From: an uncultured Bacteroidales bacterium | GTDB taxonomy: Bacteria > Bacteroidota > Bacteroidia > Bacteroidales > UBA932 | NCBI GenBank assembly: GCA_934675095.1 | Contig: CAKUPC010000001.1 | Location: 124,001 to 188,000 of the forward strand | DNA length: 64,000 nucleotides | Direction of reading: 5' to 3' | In this document: one piece after another, positions 1 to 8,464 of the stretch | Position numbering within the stretch: position 1 is the first letter of the stretch | Layout of the letters: every line of letters starts with the position of its first letter | Notes under the pieces: generated by a model | What the model was told of the DNA's origin: nothing | Databases searched by the model: none | The model's input: only the letters and a program-made list of their open reading frames with translations | Made by a program: the position numbers and the translations under genes

Positions 1-2583
1 GAGCCTGTTGTCTAAAATCTGCTTCTGAATGTCCTCGCTTATCGGGTCTCCCTCCGCGAGCGCCGTGTATTTGAGGTTCGACGCGCTGATGTACCCTATC
101 GGGTGTATGTTCTCCGTCCCGAGATATTCGTGGGTGTCGCTCCAAATCGTCTGCACCGACATGGAGACGACGAATCCTATCTTAGGAATATTGTGTATCA
201 CCCTCAGATTCGTCGAGAATCGGGAATATCGGCTTCCGTCGCCTGCGGCATAGACTCCGATGTCCTTGTACCCCGTCTTCGGATCCGGACTTTTCTGGAA
301 ATATGATTCCGTCGAGGAATATGAATCCGAAATCATATATGCCCCCGTCAGGACAAATGAGGTCCGAATCGGCTTTATCTGTCCGAAATCGAGGTCGAAC
401 TCCACGCCCTTCGAGTCGTTCACCCTGTTGTTCAGGGGCTTGTAGTAGCTCACGACCACATTCGAGGCGTCGTTGTATTTGAGGACGGGATATGTGCCCT
501 CGCGCTCGATGCCCTCGTATTTCTTGAGTTCAAAGAGATGGAAGCAGCTGCGGTCCGTGCCGAACGAGTAGCCGTTGCGCAGCAGCTCGCGGTAGGCCGT
601 GACGCTCAGCCTCATGCCCGACCACTCGAAGTCAAGCCCGATTTCCGACTTCATGTTCCTCGCCATCTTGATGCGGCTATTGGAGGTGTCATAGACCTTT
701 GTCGTAAGGACGCTGAGCTCCTGGTTTTCACCGACTCCGCCTTTGCCTATGTTGCTGTAGTTCACGAAATCGAAATAGGCCTTGTCCGGATAGAGATAGA
801 CAAGCGGGGGAGCCTTCGCCGTGATGCCCCAGCCCCCGCGCAGCTTCAGCGTCTTAGGGACAAGCTCGAAGGAGGCGTTGATTCTCGGCGAGAGGGCGTT
901 CATGCTTTCGCTGCGGCCGGGCTGCACCAGGTCGAAGCGCAGTCCGAGCTGCACTTTCAGTTCCCTGTTCCACAGAGTCTTGGAGATGTTGTCCTCGGCG
1001 TAGAGCGAGAACTGGTTGAGAGCCGGTATGTCGGTGTATGGGCGCATCCTCAGTCCGCTTTCCGGCGGCATGAGAGGGTCGAACACCTTGCCCCGGCCGA
1101 AGTTCACGTCCGTTTTCCACTCCGCGCCGCCTATGATGCGGTTGCCGATGCCCCAGAACTCCGTGAACATATTGGCCACGGCCTTGGCAAAGACATTGAG
1201 CGGCTTGCCGTAGGTGGTCATCTGCGTAAGGAACTCGTAGGGGAGTATGTTTGTGGCCGCGTCGTGTTCCGGAGTGTCTGTGTTGGTCAGCTTGTTGCCG
1301 ATGTTGTCATAGACCGGGCCGCTGACATTTGCCGCCACAGTGCCGTCGGTCATCGCGGAGGTCACCATATAGCCGAAATTGCCCCGGATTTCCTGGGTGT
1401 AGCCCTTCTGCTCGGCGTAGTTTGCCGACAGGTTGAACTTCACGCTCTTGAGGAACGACAGGTCGGTCTGCCAGTTTATGTTGGTGTTGAACTTGAATCC
1501 CATGTTCTCCGCCGAGCGCTTCCTCTGGTACTTCACATCCGTAGGGTCGAGCTTCTGGGCGTCGAGGTCGGAGTAGAATCCGAAGCCTGTGGTCGTGCGG
1601 ACCTTCTCGGCGAATGTCTTGGAATACAGCAGGTTCGCGGTGATGCGGCGGTACTGCTGGTAGGGTCTGCGCTCGTCGGCGAGGGACGACGCATAGTCAA
1701 AGTCCGCGCTGAGCGCACCGCCGTTCCTTCCGAGGGCGAAGCCTTTGCTGACGGACGCCTGAGTGAGCGTCGGATTTATCTTTGTCCTTATGCGGAACGG
1801 ATATTCACCGGCCTTCGGGTTCACGATTATGACTCCGGAGGTGAGATCCCCGTATTCGACTGACGGAATGCCCCGGATGACATCTACGGATTCGACGTTA
1901 TCGACGGAAATCTGCCTGAGGTCAATCCCGGAGCCGGCCGTGGATGAATAGCCGGAAGTGAGCGTGCCGCTAGTGGCTGTGTTGCCCACCTGGAGGTTGG
2001 CGTTGTTGGAGACCGGAGCCCCGTTCACGATGACTGAGGTTCCGAGGCTGTTCATCGCGTCCGTGCCCACCTGCCTGATTGTGGCCTTGCTGGCCGAGGT
2101 AAGGGACGGGTTCGAGGACAGCTGCCCCGGAAGGAGTTCCATTATGTCGCTAAGGGAGGTGGCCTGAAGGTGGTCTATGGCCGTGCGCGATATGCTCGAT
2201 GCCGTGGATGCCCCCACTGCCCCCGAGCGGGCGGTCACCACCACGTCGTCAAGCCTGAACGAGGACTCGACCATCACGACCGGCACGGGGGACATCCCCG
2301 CGCTCACCCTGACCTCGGCCTCGTAGTCCAGCATCCCGATCATCTGCGCCGAGAGTTTCCGCTTCCCCTCAGGCACTCCTTTCAGCACAGCCTCTCCGTC
2401 AGTCTCGCTCGCGGCATAGATTCCGCAGTCCTGGAATCCCACCACTACTCCTGCCATAGGCTCGCCGCTCTCCTTTGAACTTACGAGCACCCTAACATCG
2501 ACTTTACTCGGAGCCGCAGCCGCAAGGCGGCACGCCGTTCCGAGTAAAATCATAACGGATATTAGAAACCTTTTTATTGGCAT
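1..2583 (-). CDS. TonB-dependent receptor, 3' end outside window
   Basis: The minus-strand frame is open from the ATG at 2583 to the left edge (861 codons). The protein starts MPIKRFLISVMILLGTACR, a signal peptide. A carboxypeptidase-regulatory-like beta-sandwich follows at about residues 28-110 (ends VVMVESSFRLDDVVVTAR). The plug domain shows TIRQVGTDAMNSLG, IDLRQISVDNVESVDVIRG and SVEYGDLTSGVIIVNPKAG, typical of outer-membrane TonB-dependent receptors. The rest is aromatic-rich alternating beta-barrel sequence. It lacks the N-terminal STN domain seen in the SusC of this window, so sigma-factor signalling is unlikely. The start lies only 4 bases after the stop of the FISUMP lipoprotein, so the two are cotranscribed and may form a receptor/surface-lipoprotein pair. 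Substrate unknown. The C-terminal barrel strands are beyond the window. Confidence 0.9.
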   Translation of the reverse strand, partial: MPIKRFLISVMILLGTACRLAAAAPSKVDVRVLVSSKESGEPMAGVVVGFQDCGIYAASETDGEAVLKGVPEGKRKLSAQMIGMLDYEAEVRVSAGMSPVPVVMVESSFRLDDVVVTARSGAVGASTASSISRTAIDHLQATSLSDIMELLPGQLSSNPSLTSASKATIRQVGTDAMNSLGTSVIVNGAPVSNNANLQVGNTATSGTLTSGYSSTAGSGIDLRQISVDNVESVDVIRGIPSVEYGDLTSGVIIVNPKAGEYPFRIRTKINPTLTQASVSKGFALGRNGGALSADFDYASSLADERRPYQQYRRITANLLYSKTFAEKVRTTTGFGFYSDLDAQKLDPTDVKYQRKRSAENMGFKFNTNINWQTDLSFLKSVKFNLSANYAEQKGYTQEIRGNFGYMVTSAMTDGTVAANVSGPVYDNIGNKLTNTDTPEHDAATNILPYEFLTQMTTYGKPLNVFAKAVANMFTEFWGIGNRIIGGAEWKTDVNFGRGKVFDPLMPPESGLRMRPYTDIPALNQFSLYAEDNISKTLWNRELKVQLGLRFDLVQPGRSESMNALSPRINASFELVPKTLKLRGGWGITAKAPPLVYLYPDKAYFDFVNYSNIGKGGVGENQELSVLTTKVYDTSNSRIKMARNMKSEIGLDFEWSGMRLSVTAYRELLRNGYSFGTDRSCFHLFELKKYEGIEREGTYPVLKYNDASNVVVSYYKPLNNRVNDSKGVEFDLDFGQIKPIRTSFVLTGAYMISDSYSSTESYFQKSPDPKTGYKDIGVYAAGDGSRYSRFSTNLRVIHNIPKIGFVVSMSVQTIWSDTHEYLGTENIHPIGYISASNLKYTALAEGDPISEDIQKQILDNRL

Positions 2584-2587
2584 TCAA

Positions 2588-3493
2588 TTATTTTACGCAG
2601 CGCACTGGCATGGCAACATCATATGCGCATCCTGATTTCTTGCTGTATGTAGGGAACAGGTTGTTCTCGAATGTTCCGATTTTTGCTTTTCCTTCGGAAT
2701 CAGTGAATGTGTATGAAGTCCAGAAATAGCTGGCATCGGCAAGATACTTCTTGTCAGTGTATCCGTTCTTGAACTGACCGCATCCGACGAGTTTCATGGA
2801 CTCAAGCGCTGCGCAGGATGCCTCGTATTCTTCCCTCGTGCAGAAATCCATGTCCCACAAAGCGATGTTTTCAAGCGCCTTGTCAATCTTTGTCATCTGC
2901 TCGTCATTCGGCAGGCTCCAGCCCTTAGGGCAAGGTGTGTTCTCCGCAACCGTCCAGTCAGCGAATCCCTCGCTTGTCGGTCCCCACGCTGCATCGTAGT
3001 TTGTATTCACGGCAGTCTCATCATTTGCCGCAACCGGTGTATTCTTACCCCACTGATAGAAGTTTCCGATTTCTGTGGAGGACTTTGCTCCGACATTCCT
3101 GTCAAGAAGTTTCACCCCGAGGGTTTCAGTCAGATCCAGCACCTCATATCTTGAAATCTGTCCCTTAACGGTGAGCACGCAGGTGGCAGTCTTGTCGCCG
3201 GCCTTTGCGGTGATGGTCACGGTCTTTTCGGCATCCTCGATGTCCTTCACCGCGAATGCAAGCTCTCCCTTGTCGGAAACGGTCACGGTTTCCGGGTCGC
3301 TTGAAGTCCATTCGACGGTGACGTCGGCATCCTCAGGCTCAAGGACAACCGCAAGCTCAGGCAGAGCCTCGTCCGTGTAGAGCGTCTTTGTTTCGGGAAC
3401 CACTTTGATGGAGTCAATCTTTGCCCCCCCCTCCTCTTTGTTGCAGGCAACGACAGCCAATGCAACGACTGCAATGTAAGCAATCCTTTTCAT
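2588..3493 (-). CDS. FISUMP-domain lipoprotein with Ig-like domain
   Basis: 301 residues beginning MKRIAYIAVVALAVVACNKE, a type II signal peptide with lipobox VVAC. Residues about 25-110 form a bacterial Ig-like (BIG2) sandwich with VEWTSSDPETVTVSDKGELA. Residues about 120-301 carry the Fibrobacter succinogenes major paralogous (FISUMP) signature: CPKGWSLPNDEQMTKI, then YFWTSYTF and the terminal AMPVRCVK. Such proteins are expected on the outer membrane, probably surface exposed. Function is unproven; adhesion or ligand binding is inferred from the fold. It is the first gene of a two-gene operon with the TonB-dependent receptor, 4 bases upstream of it. The same FISUMP end occurs at the C-terminus of the giant LRR lipoprotein at 17-22 kb. 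Confidence 0.85.
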   Translation of the reverse strand: MKRIAYIAVVALAVVACNKEEGGAKIDSIKVVPETKTLYTDEALPELAVVLEPEDADVTVEWTSSDPETVTVSDKGELAFAVKDIEDAEKTVTITAKAGDKTATCVLTVKGQISRYEVLDLTETLGVKLLDRNVGAKSSTEIGNFYQWGKNTPVAANDETAVNTNYDAAWGPTSEGFADWTVAENTPCPKGWSLPNDEQMTKIDKALENIALWDMDFCTREEYEASCAALESMKLVGCGQFKNGYTDKKYLADASYFWTSYTFTDSEGKAKIGTFENNLFPTYSKKSGCAYDVAMPVRCVK

Positions 3494-3601
3494 TTGTTTG
3501 AGATTTTTAGCTGGTCCAATGACCTAATAATTAAACACATAAATCCACTTATGACACGACTTTCCGAAACGGCGCCTATCATTCGTAAATTTCTAACCGC
3601 A

Positions 3602-3633
3602 CAAATTTAGAATTTGTCATCCTCAATTCCAAG
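3602..3633 (-). promoter_or_regulatory. Bacteroidota promoter of the FISUMP/TonB operon
   Basis: Read on the minus strand, TAAATTTG (3602-3609) matches the TAnnTTTG -7 consensus. CTTG (3630-3633) lies 20 bases upstream and is a fair -33 element. The predicted transcript would have a leader of about 100 bases before the ATG at 3493. Confidence 0.5.
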
Positions 3634-3692
3634 CCTTTTCCCGAAAATGCCCCGAATTTTTCCACCTTTGCCGCAATTTTTTTCTGATGATT

Positions 3693-4145
3693 TCAAAATT
3701 CATCGAGGCCTTTGAGGCGGCGGAGCATACGGACTATGCTTTCGAGGTGGGAGATGTCTCGCCTTTGTGTTTCGACGACCTGTCGGAGGGAGCTGTTCTC
3801 GTCGCTGACTTTCCTGAGTCGTGCCTCGTATTCATCACGGAGTTCGCTGCACCTGCGTTCGGAACGATCGGCCGCGGCGGCGCTGAACCCGTAGCCGACC
3901 GCTTCGTCTTCGAGCCTGAGATCCTTGTCCTGCCGGTTCCAGGAGCCGAAAATCAGACATCCGGTGCCAATCCCAAGAGCCTCCGCGAGCCGTGACATTA
4001 TCGGGTTTATGAGGCAGGCCGTCCCGCTTTCGAGGCTTCTGTAGTGGGTCATGGAGATGCCGCAGCGCCGGGCGACCTCGGTCTGTGTGAGGCCCCGGAG
4101 TTTTCTTAGGCGCAGAATGTTCTCCTTGATGGAGTCGTTATCCAT
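3693..4145 (-). CDS. XRE-family DNA-binding regulator
   Basis: I choose the ATG at 4145 (MDNDSIKENILRLRKLRG). It follows AAAAAGGATAACACA, a rare purine-rich site, whereas the longer reading has an implausible N-terminus and would start upstream of the predicted promoter. The product is 150 residues. A Cro/CI helix-turn-helix fills residues about 6-62 (LTQTEVARRCGISMTHYRSL). A charged coiled coil follows (EYEARLRKVSDENSSLRQVV) that could mediate dimerisation. It stands alone between the GH2 gene and the FISUMP operon, all on the minus strand. Two near-perfect 15-bp palindromes lie just upstream of its promoter, so autoregulation is likely. Target genes are unknown; the adjacent GH2 or TonB operons are candidates. 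Confidence 0.8.
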   Translation of the reverse strand: MDNDSIKENILRLRKLRGLTQTEVARRCGISMTHYRSLESGTACLINPIMSRLAEALGIGTGCLIFGSWNRQDKDLRLEDEAVGYGFSAAAADRSERRCSELRDEYEARLRKVSDENSSLRQVVETQRRDISHLESIVRMLRRLKGLDEF

Positions 4146-4207
4146 TGTGTTATCCTTTTTTGTGGTCAGTGTCCTCCGTTTCAATTTCCGGAGATATTCG
4201 TTCGCGC

Positions 4208-4283
4208 CAAAGGTATGGATAAAAATGATGCGAAAACAGCAAGAAAAACTTGCGAATCGCAAGAAATTCTTGTGATTCGCAAG
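4208..4283 (-). promoter_or_regulatory. Promoter with phased palindromic operators
   Basis: On the minus strand TACCTTTG (4208-4215) is a -7 box for the XRE gene. Upstream lie CTTGCGAATCGCAAG (4249-4263) and CTTGTGATTCGCAAG (4269-4283), with centres exactly 20 bp apart. A third half-site, CAGCAAG, ends at 4243 in the same 20-bp phase. Two helical turns between centres would put bound dimers on one DNA face. I infer these are operators of the adjacent XRE regulator. Confidence 0.6.
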
Positions 4284-4358
4284 AAAAAATCGTCGAAAAT
4301 TTCGATTATTTGAGATGATAGTGCGGCTCTTGCCGGCGTGGAACGGCTGAAGGCTCCC

Positions 4359-6956
4359 TTACTCGCAGCGGAGAGTGACGCTTGCCTTGTGCAGCCCCTT
4401 GGCGGAGACGGTGACCGGAATGTCCCCGGCAGTGTCGCCGCTGCGGACAATCACCGTAAGCTGTCCGCTGAAAAGATGCATCTGCGGCTGCTGGAACGGT
4501 TCAAGGCAGGTCGGGTCGCCGTTTGCCACCGCCTCGAACGAGCCGGATCCTCCGACATTCACCTTCACGAGCCTGCGGTCCGTCGGCACCGGATTGCCGT
4601 CGCGATCGACCACGCTGACATTGATGTAGCACAGTTCCTCGCTTCCGGCCTTGAGAACGGCTGCCCTTGATGCCCCACTCGGCTGTACCCCGGCCGCTGA
4701 TTCCGTGCCGCAACTTCCAAACCCGTCCACCGCCTCATTACCCCTGATGGACTCCGGCCCGGTGTAAGGCGTAAGCTTCAGGGCATAAGGCTTTCCGGCT
4801 GTGCGCACTGTCTGCTCCGCCGCCGGCTGACCGTCCGCGCCGTATGCCACGACCTTCACCTCTCCCGGCTGATAGATTACGTCCGGCCATATCAGGCGGA
4901 AACGGCGCATGAGTTCCGTGTCCGGCGCGATTGGAGAAGGATGCGTCGGGTCTGCAGAGACTCCCGTCGCCGGGGACTTTTCCGCAAATCCTTGACTCAC
5001 CCCGTTCACGAACAGTTCCGCGCGGTCGAACGAGCTGTACGCCACCACCGGGATGTTCTCGCCCTCGTGCCCCGGCCATGTCCAGTGCGGAAGCAGGTGC
5101 AGTGTCGGCACGTCCTTCCTCCACTGGCTGCGGTAGAGCCAGAAGCGGTCCTTAGGAATGGAGGCGAGGTCTATGATTCCGAAAACGGAAGAATGGTTCG
5201 GCCATGAATCGGTGTCGTAAGGAGTAGGCTCACCGAGATAGTCGAATCCCGTCCAGACAAACTGCCCCGGCATCCAAGGGTAGTCCTCATCGGCCGCGAA
5301 ATCCACCTCCGGGATGTTCGACCACGGGCAATAGTCCGTGTCGTAGGATGATGACTGATGGTCCGGATGCCTCATGTATGCTCCGAGAAGCGCGTCGATG
5401 CCGTGAACCCCCTTTTCGGCAGGCAGGTGATAAACGCCTCTTGAACTTACGGTCGATGCCGTCTCGCTGCCAAGGATGATGTTCTGCGGCAGTTTCCCGT
5501 AGGCTTCAACAAAACGGCGCGGCTTGTAGTTGAATCCCGGCACGTCCAACTGTGCCGCGAATCCGTTGTTCACGACATGATTGAACTGGTCCATTCCGCA
5601 GGTCACCGCCCTCGTCGGGTCTTCCCTGTGACAGAGCGACTGAAGCCATGCCGCTGTTCTGTAGCCGTCGGCAGACCTCTGGGTGGGCACCTCGTTTCCT
5701 ATGCTCCACATTATTATTGACGGGCTGTTCCTGAAATGCCGCACCATATTCACGACATCCTTCTCCGCCCAATCGGCAAAGAACCTGTGGTAGCCGTTCT
5801 CGCACTTCGCGACGTCCCACTCGTCGAAGGTCTCCGCCATCATCATCATTCCCATCTCGTCGCACAGTTCGACAAGTTCCTCCGCCGGCATATTGTGCGA
5901 GGTCCTTATCGCGTCGCAGCCCATTTCCTTAAGCAGCTCAATCTGATGCCTCAGCGCGGACCTGTTCACTGCTGCCCCGAGCGGCCCGAGGTCGTGGTGC
6001 ATGCACACCCCGTGAATCACCCTGCGTTCCCCGTTCAGGAAAAATCCCTTGTCCGCGATGAACTCCGCCGTGCGCACTCCGAAGCGTGCCGAACTGCTGT
6101 CGATAATCGCCCCGCCTTTCATAATCTTCACTTGAGCCGTGTAGAGCGCGGGGCTTTCCGGAGACCAAAGCCTCGGGGCGTTTACTGTCAGGTTTTGTCG
6201 TGCGGCTTCCCCGTGGCATACTGCACGCTTGTCGGTGCGTCTTGCGGCGATGTTTCCGTCTCCGTCAAGTATGGTCGTTTCAAGTTCAAATGTCTCTCCT
6301 TCTTCCGCGCCCTGGATTTCCGTGGATATGCTGACGCTTGCATATTCCTTCTCAATATGAGGCGTCGTCACTTTTATTCCCCATACGGGAACATGAATCG
6401 CAGGAGTCTCAATCAGCCGGACCTTGCGGTAGAGCCCCGCTCCGGGATACCAGCGCGATGAGAAGGGACGGTTTTCGAGCAGGACCGTGACGCGGTTCGT
6501 GCCTTCGTGGAGGTTCGGGGTTATGTCGCAGTGAAATGCGTTGTAGCCGTAGGGCCATTCGCAGACCTTCTTCCCGTTCACGAACACCTGCGCCTCGCTC
6601 ATCGCCCCGTCAAAAAGAAGTTCAAAGCGGCGGCCGTCCACATTGCCGACATTTATATCCGTCCTGTAGCAGCCCTTGCCCATATATGGCAGTCCTCCGC
6701 TGCGTCCTGTCTTTTCCGACGGCACGGTCTCCCCGTTCTGTGTCACGGCGACGATCTGGAAGTCGTTGGCCTTGTCGAACGGTCCGCAGATGGCCCAGTC
6801 GTGCGGCACGCTTACCTTCTCCCAACCGGAGACGGCCTCTGCCTCGTGGTCCTTGCGGAACTCCCACTCTTTCAGCACTTTCTCACTGCGGATCTTCCCG
6901 GTGAGCGGAATTGCCGCAGTCAGGACGGTCATTATGGTAAAAATCTTTCTGAGCAT
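4359..6956 (-). CDS. Secreted GH2 beta-galactosidase-like hydrolase
   Basis: 865 residues with an N-terminal signal sequence (MLRKIFTIMTVLTAAIPLTG). It has the GH2 order: jelly-roll sugar-binding domain (about 25-185, with YMGKGCYRTDINVG and SSRWYPGAGLYRKVRL), Ig-like domain (about 190-300), TIM barrel (about 300-590), then beta domains of the DUF4982/Ig-like type common in Bacteroidota GH2 enzymes. The acid/base is Glu422 in MWSIGNEVPTQ and the nucleophile is Glu498 in ILGSETAST; both are present. It probably removes beta-galactosyl residues in the periplasm. It is a single gene, with a LacI-type palindrome in its leader. Substrate cannot be read from sequence; beta-glucuronidase or beta-mannosidase activity is less likely but possible. 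Confidence 0.88.
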   Translation of the reverse strand: MLRKIFTIMTVLTAAIPLTGKIRSEKVLKEWEFRKDHEAEAVSGWEKVSVPHDWAICGPFDKANDFQIVAVTQNGETVPSEKTGRSGGLPYMGKGCYRTDINVGNVDGRRFELLFDGAMSEAQVFVNGKKVCEWPYGYNAFHCDITPNLHEGTNRVTVLLENRPFSSRWYPGAGLYRKVRLIETPAIHVPVWGIKVTTPHIEKEYASVSISTEIQGAEEGETFELETTILDGDGNIAARRTDKRAVCHGEAARQNLTVNAPRLWSPESPALYTAQVKIMKGGAIIDSSSARFGVRTAEFIADKGFFLNGERRVIHGVCMHHDLGPLGAAVNRSALRHQIELLKEMGCDAIRTSHNMPAEELVELCDEMGMMMMAETFDEWDVAKCENGYHRFFADWAEKDVVNMVRHFRNSPSIIMWSIGNEVPTQRSADGYRTAAWLQSLCHREDPTRAVTCGMDQFNHVVNNGFAAQLDVPGFNYKPRRFVEAYGKLPQNIILGSETASTVSSRGVYHLPAEKGVHGIDALLGAYMRHPDHQSSSYDTDYCPWSNIPEVDFAADEDYPWMPGQFVWTGFDYLGEPTPYDTDSWPNHSSVFGIIDLASIPKDRFWLYRSQWRKDVPTLHLLPHWTWPGHEGENIPVVAYSSFDRAELFVNGVSQGFAEKSPATGVSADPTHPSPIAPDTELMRRFRLIWPDVIYQPGEVKVVAYGADGQPAAEQTVRTAGKPYALKLTPYTGPESIRGNEAVDGFGSCGTESAAGVQPSGASRAAVLKAGSEELCYINVSVVDRDGNPVPTDRRLVKVNVGGSGSFEAVANGDPTCLEPFQQPQMHLFSGQLTVIVRSGDTAGDIPVTVSAKGLHKASVTLRCE

Positions 6957-6993
6957 ATCTGATAAATTTGGTGGAGCGTTAATATTCCTCTAT

Positions 6994-7029
6994 GCAAGCG
7001 CTTGCCGATATATAATAGACGCTTGCCGA
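6994..7029 (-). promoter_or_regulatory. LacI-type palindrome in GH2 leader
   Basis: GCAAGCGCTTGC (6994-7005) is a perfect 12-bp palindrome with a central CG, the layout of LacI/PurR-family operators. The right half recurs as CGCTTGCCGA at 6999-7008 and 7020-7029, 21 bp apart. Both lie between the predicted -7 box of the GH2 gene and its ATG, where a bound repressor would block transcription. No LacI-family gene is in this window. Confidence 0.5.
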
Positions 7030-7032
7030 GTG

Positions 7033-7066
7033 CAAAGATAATCAATCTGGCACAAACCAGCTCAAA
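7033..7066 (-). promoter_or_regulatory. Promoter of GH2 gene
   Basis: On the minus strand TATCTTTG (7033-7040) fits TAnnTTTG. TTTG (7063-7066) lies 22 bases upstream, inside the last codons of the ATPase gene, so the GH2 promoter begins within its neighbour. Confidence 0.45.
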
Positions 7067-8270
7067 TCAACCCGTTCTTGAAAAAGTCTCCGGCATCAAT
7101 GTGACGGATGCCCTCGTACTTGCCTGTATCCATATACGGAGTCATTGAAATCACATATTTCGGGTTGTTATCCTTGATTTGCAGCAGGTTGCCGAACTCT
7201 CTCTCGAATGTGTTGTCGTCATGGATGAGATATGCGACCTGCACATATCGGACATCGTCGCCCTTTGAGCATACGAAGTCTATTTCCGCATTGTACAGAA
7301 CACCGACGTTCACTTCATACCCGAGTCTTACAAGATGTTGATAAACAAGATTTTCGAGAATTTTCTCAATGTCATTGACACGTCTTCCGCCCACGATGAA
7401 GTTCCTGAGTCCCACGTCTCCGAAGTAATATTTTGAGTTTGTCTCAAGTAATTTTTTCCCGTGTATGTTGTATCTTTCGACTTCATTTATCAGATATGCG
7501 GCCGTCGTCGCCTTGAGGTAGCTGATGACAACATTCTTGGAAACGTCGTCTTTTTGCGAGGCCATGTAGTTGTGGATGTTTGTCGCGGAAACAGGCTTCC
7601 CGATGTTGTCCCCGGTGTATTTCACGAGATTCTCCAGAAACGGGACGTTCCTGATATTCTTCCTGTTGACGATGTCTTTAATCAGAATCGTGTTGTAGAT
7701 GCCTTGAAGATAGTCGTTTATGGTTTCGGGGTTGTCAAGTCCGAATGCCCTCATCCCCGGAAGCCCTCCATAATTCATGTATTTCCCCAATGACTGTTCG
7801 CTGTCTTCAAGACTGTGAAATTCGAGAAATTCAGAATAACTGAGACCTTGGATGAGAATTTCTATGTACCTGCCAGACAGGAGGGTAGCGAGTTCTCCGG
7901 AAAGTATGTCGGAATTGCTGCCGGTCACGACGATGTCGATATTGTCCTCATTGTAATAATTCCGCAGTCCCCGTTCGAAGTCCGCAATCTCCTGAACCTC
8001 ATCAATGAGAATATAGTTGTGCCGGCTGCTGTCAATATGCCCGTCAATATATTGAACCAGTTCCCTGTATGTTGCGATGAAGTCGAAAGCTGTCTTTTCC
8101 TTGTCTATATATATTATGTTGTTTCCATTGTCGCTGCCCTTTTTGACCATCAGTTCTTTCATTACGTAACTTTTCCCGACGCGCCTCTGGCCGGTAAGGA
8201 CAATCAGCACTCCCTTCCCCAAAACGGATTCAAGTTTCCTGTAGTAATCAGGTCTGGATATGATGTTCAT
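7062..8270 (-). CDS. AAA ATPase, DUF4143 type
   Basis: 402 residues of the Bacteroidota/archaeal family of orphan P-loop ATPases. Walker A is GQRRVGKSYV near residue 27, Walker B is YILIDEVQEI near 105, and the sensor-like VVTGSNSDILSG follows. The C-terminal half carries the DUF4143 region, ending in a PD-(D/E)XK-like core (AEIDFVCSKGDDVRYVQVAY). Cellular function of the family is unknown. The gene is AT-richer than its neighbours and sits alone between the GH2 and AraC-type genes, suggesting acquisition. Its promoter carries two copies of a 22-bp palindrome, as the two other ATPases of this window carry their own palindromes. See also 58820-60268 and 60409-61668. Confidence 0.85.
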   Translation of the reverse strand: MNIISRPDYYRKLESVLGKGVLIVLTGQRRVGKSYVMKELMVKKGSDNGNNIIYIDKEKTAFDFIATYRELVQYIDGHIDSSRHNYILIDEVQEIADFERGLRNYYNEDNIDIVVTGSNSDILSGELATLLSGRYIEILIQGLSYSEFLEFHSLEDSEQSLGKYMNYGGLPGMRAFGLDNPETINDYLQGIYNTILIKDIVNRKNIRNVPFLENLVKYTGDNIGKPVSATNIHNYMASQKDDVSKNVVISYLKATTAAYLINEVERYNIHGKKLLETNSKYYFGDVGLRNFIVGGRRVNDIEKILENLVYQHLVRLGYEVNVGVLYNAEIDFVCSKGDDVRYVQVAYLIHDDNTFEREFGNLLQIKDNNPKYVISMTPYMDTGKYEGIRHIDAGDFFKNGLI

Positions 8271-8294
8271 GTTCTTATAGTTTTAATGGTATGA

Positions 8295-8369
8295 CAAAGA
8301 TAGCTATTTTTGTTGAGTATAATGAACAAATTGTGGGATTTTTGATTTTTGTTGAGTATAATTAACAAA
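8295..8369 (-). promoter_or_regulatory. ATPase promoter with two 22-bp palindromes
   Basis: The minus-strand -7 box TATCTTTG is at 8295-8302. Two 22-bp inverted repeats with arms TTTGTT and AACAAA and the shared centre GAGTATAAT lie at 8309-8330 and 8348-8369, 39 bp apart. The first covers the expected -33 region. They look like operators for an autoregulator, possibly the ATPase itself. Confidence 0.55.
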
Positions 8370-8407
8370 ATGTTAGCATTCCTTGAATGGACTCGGATTG
8401 CCCCGAC

Positions 8408-8438
8408 TTGTTTATAGATTGTAAATTTTCTAATTTTG
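8408..8438 (+). promoter_or_regulatory. Promoter of AraC-type regulator gene
   Basis: TTG (8408-8410) is followed after 20 bases by TAATTTTG (8431-8438). This fits the Bacteroidota consensus and decides the start of the next gene: the in-frame ATG at 8387 would lie upstream of the transcript, so the ATG at 8465 is preferred. Confidence 0.6.
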
Positions 8439-8464
8439 CAGCAGATAGGTTTTGTGTGAAATTG

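Noticed and set aside
538-1863. Long plus-strand open frame (441 codons)
   Set aside because: It is antisense to the TonB-dependent receptor, which has clear domains; the composition is an Arg/Val/Glu-rich mirror of GC-rich codons.
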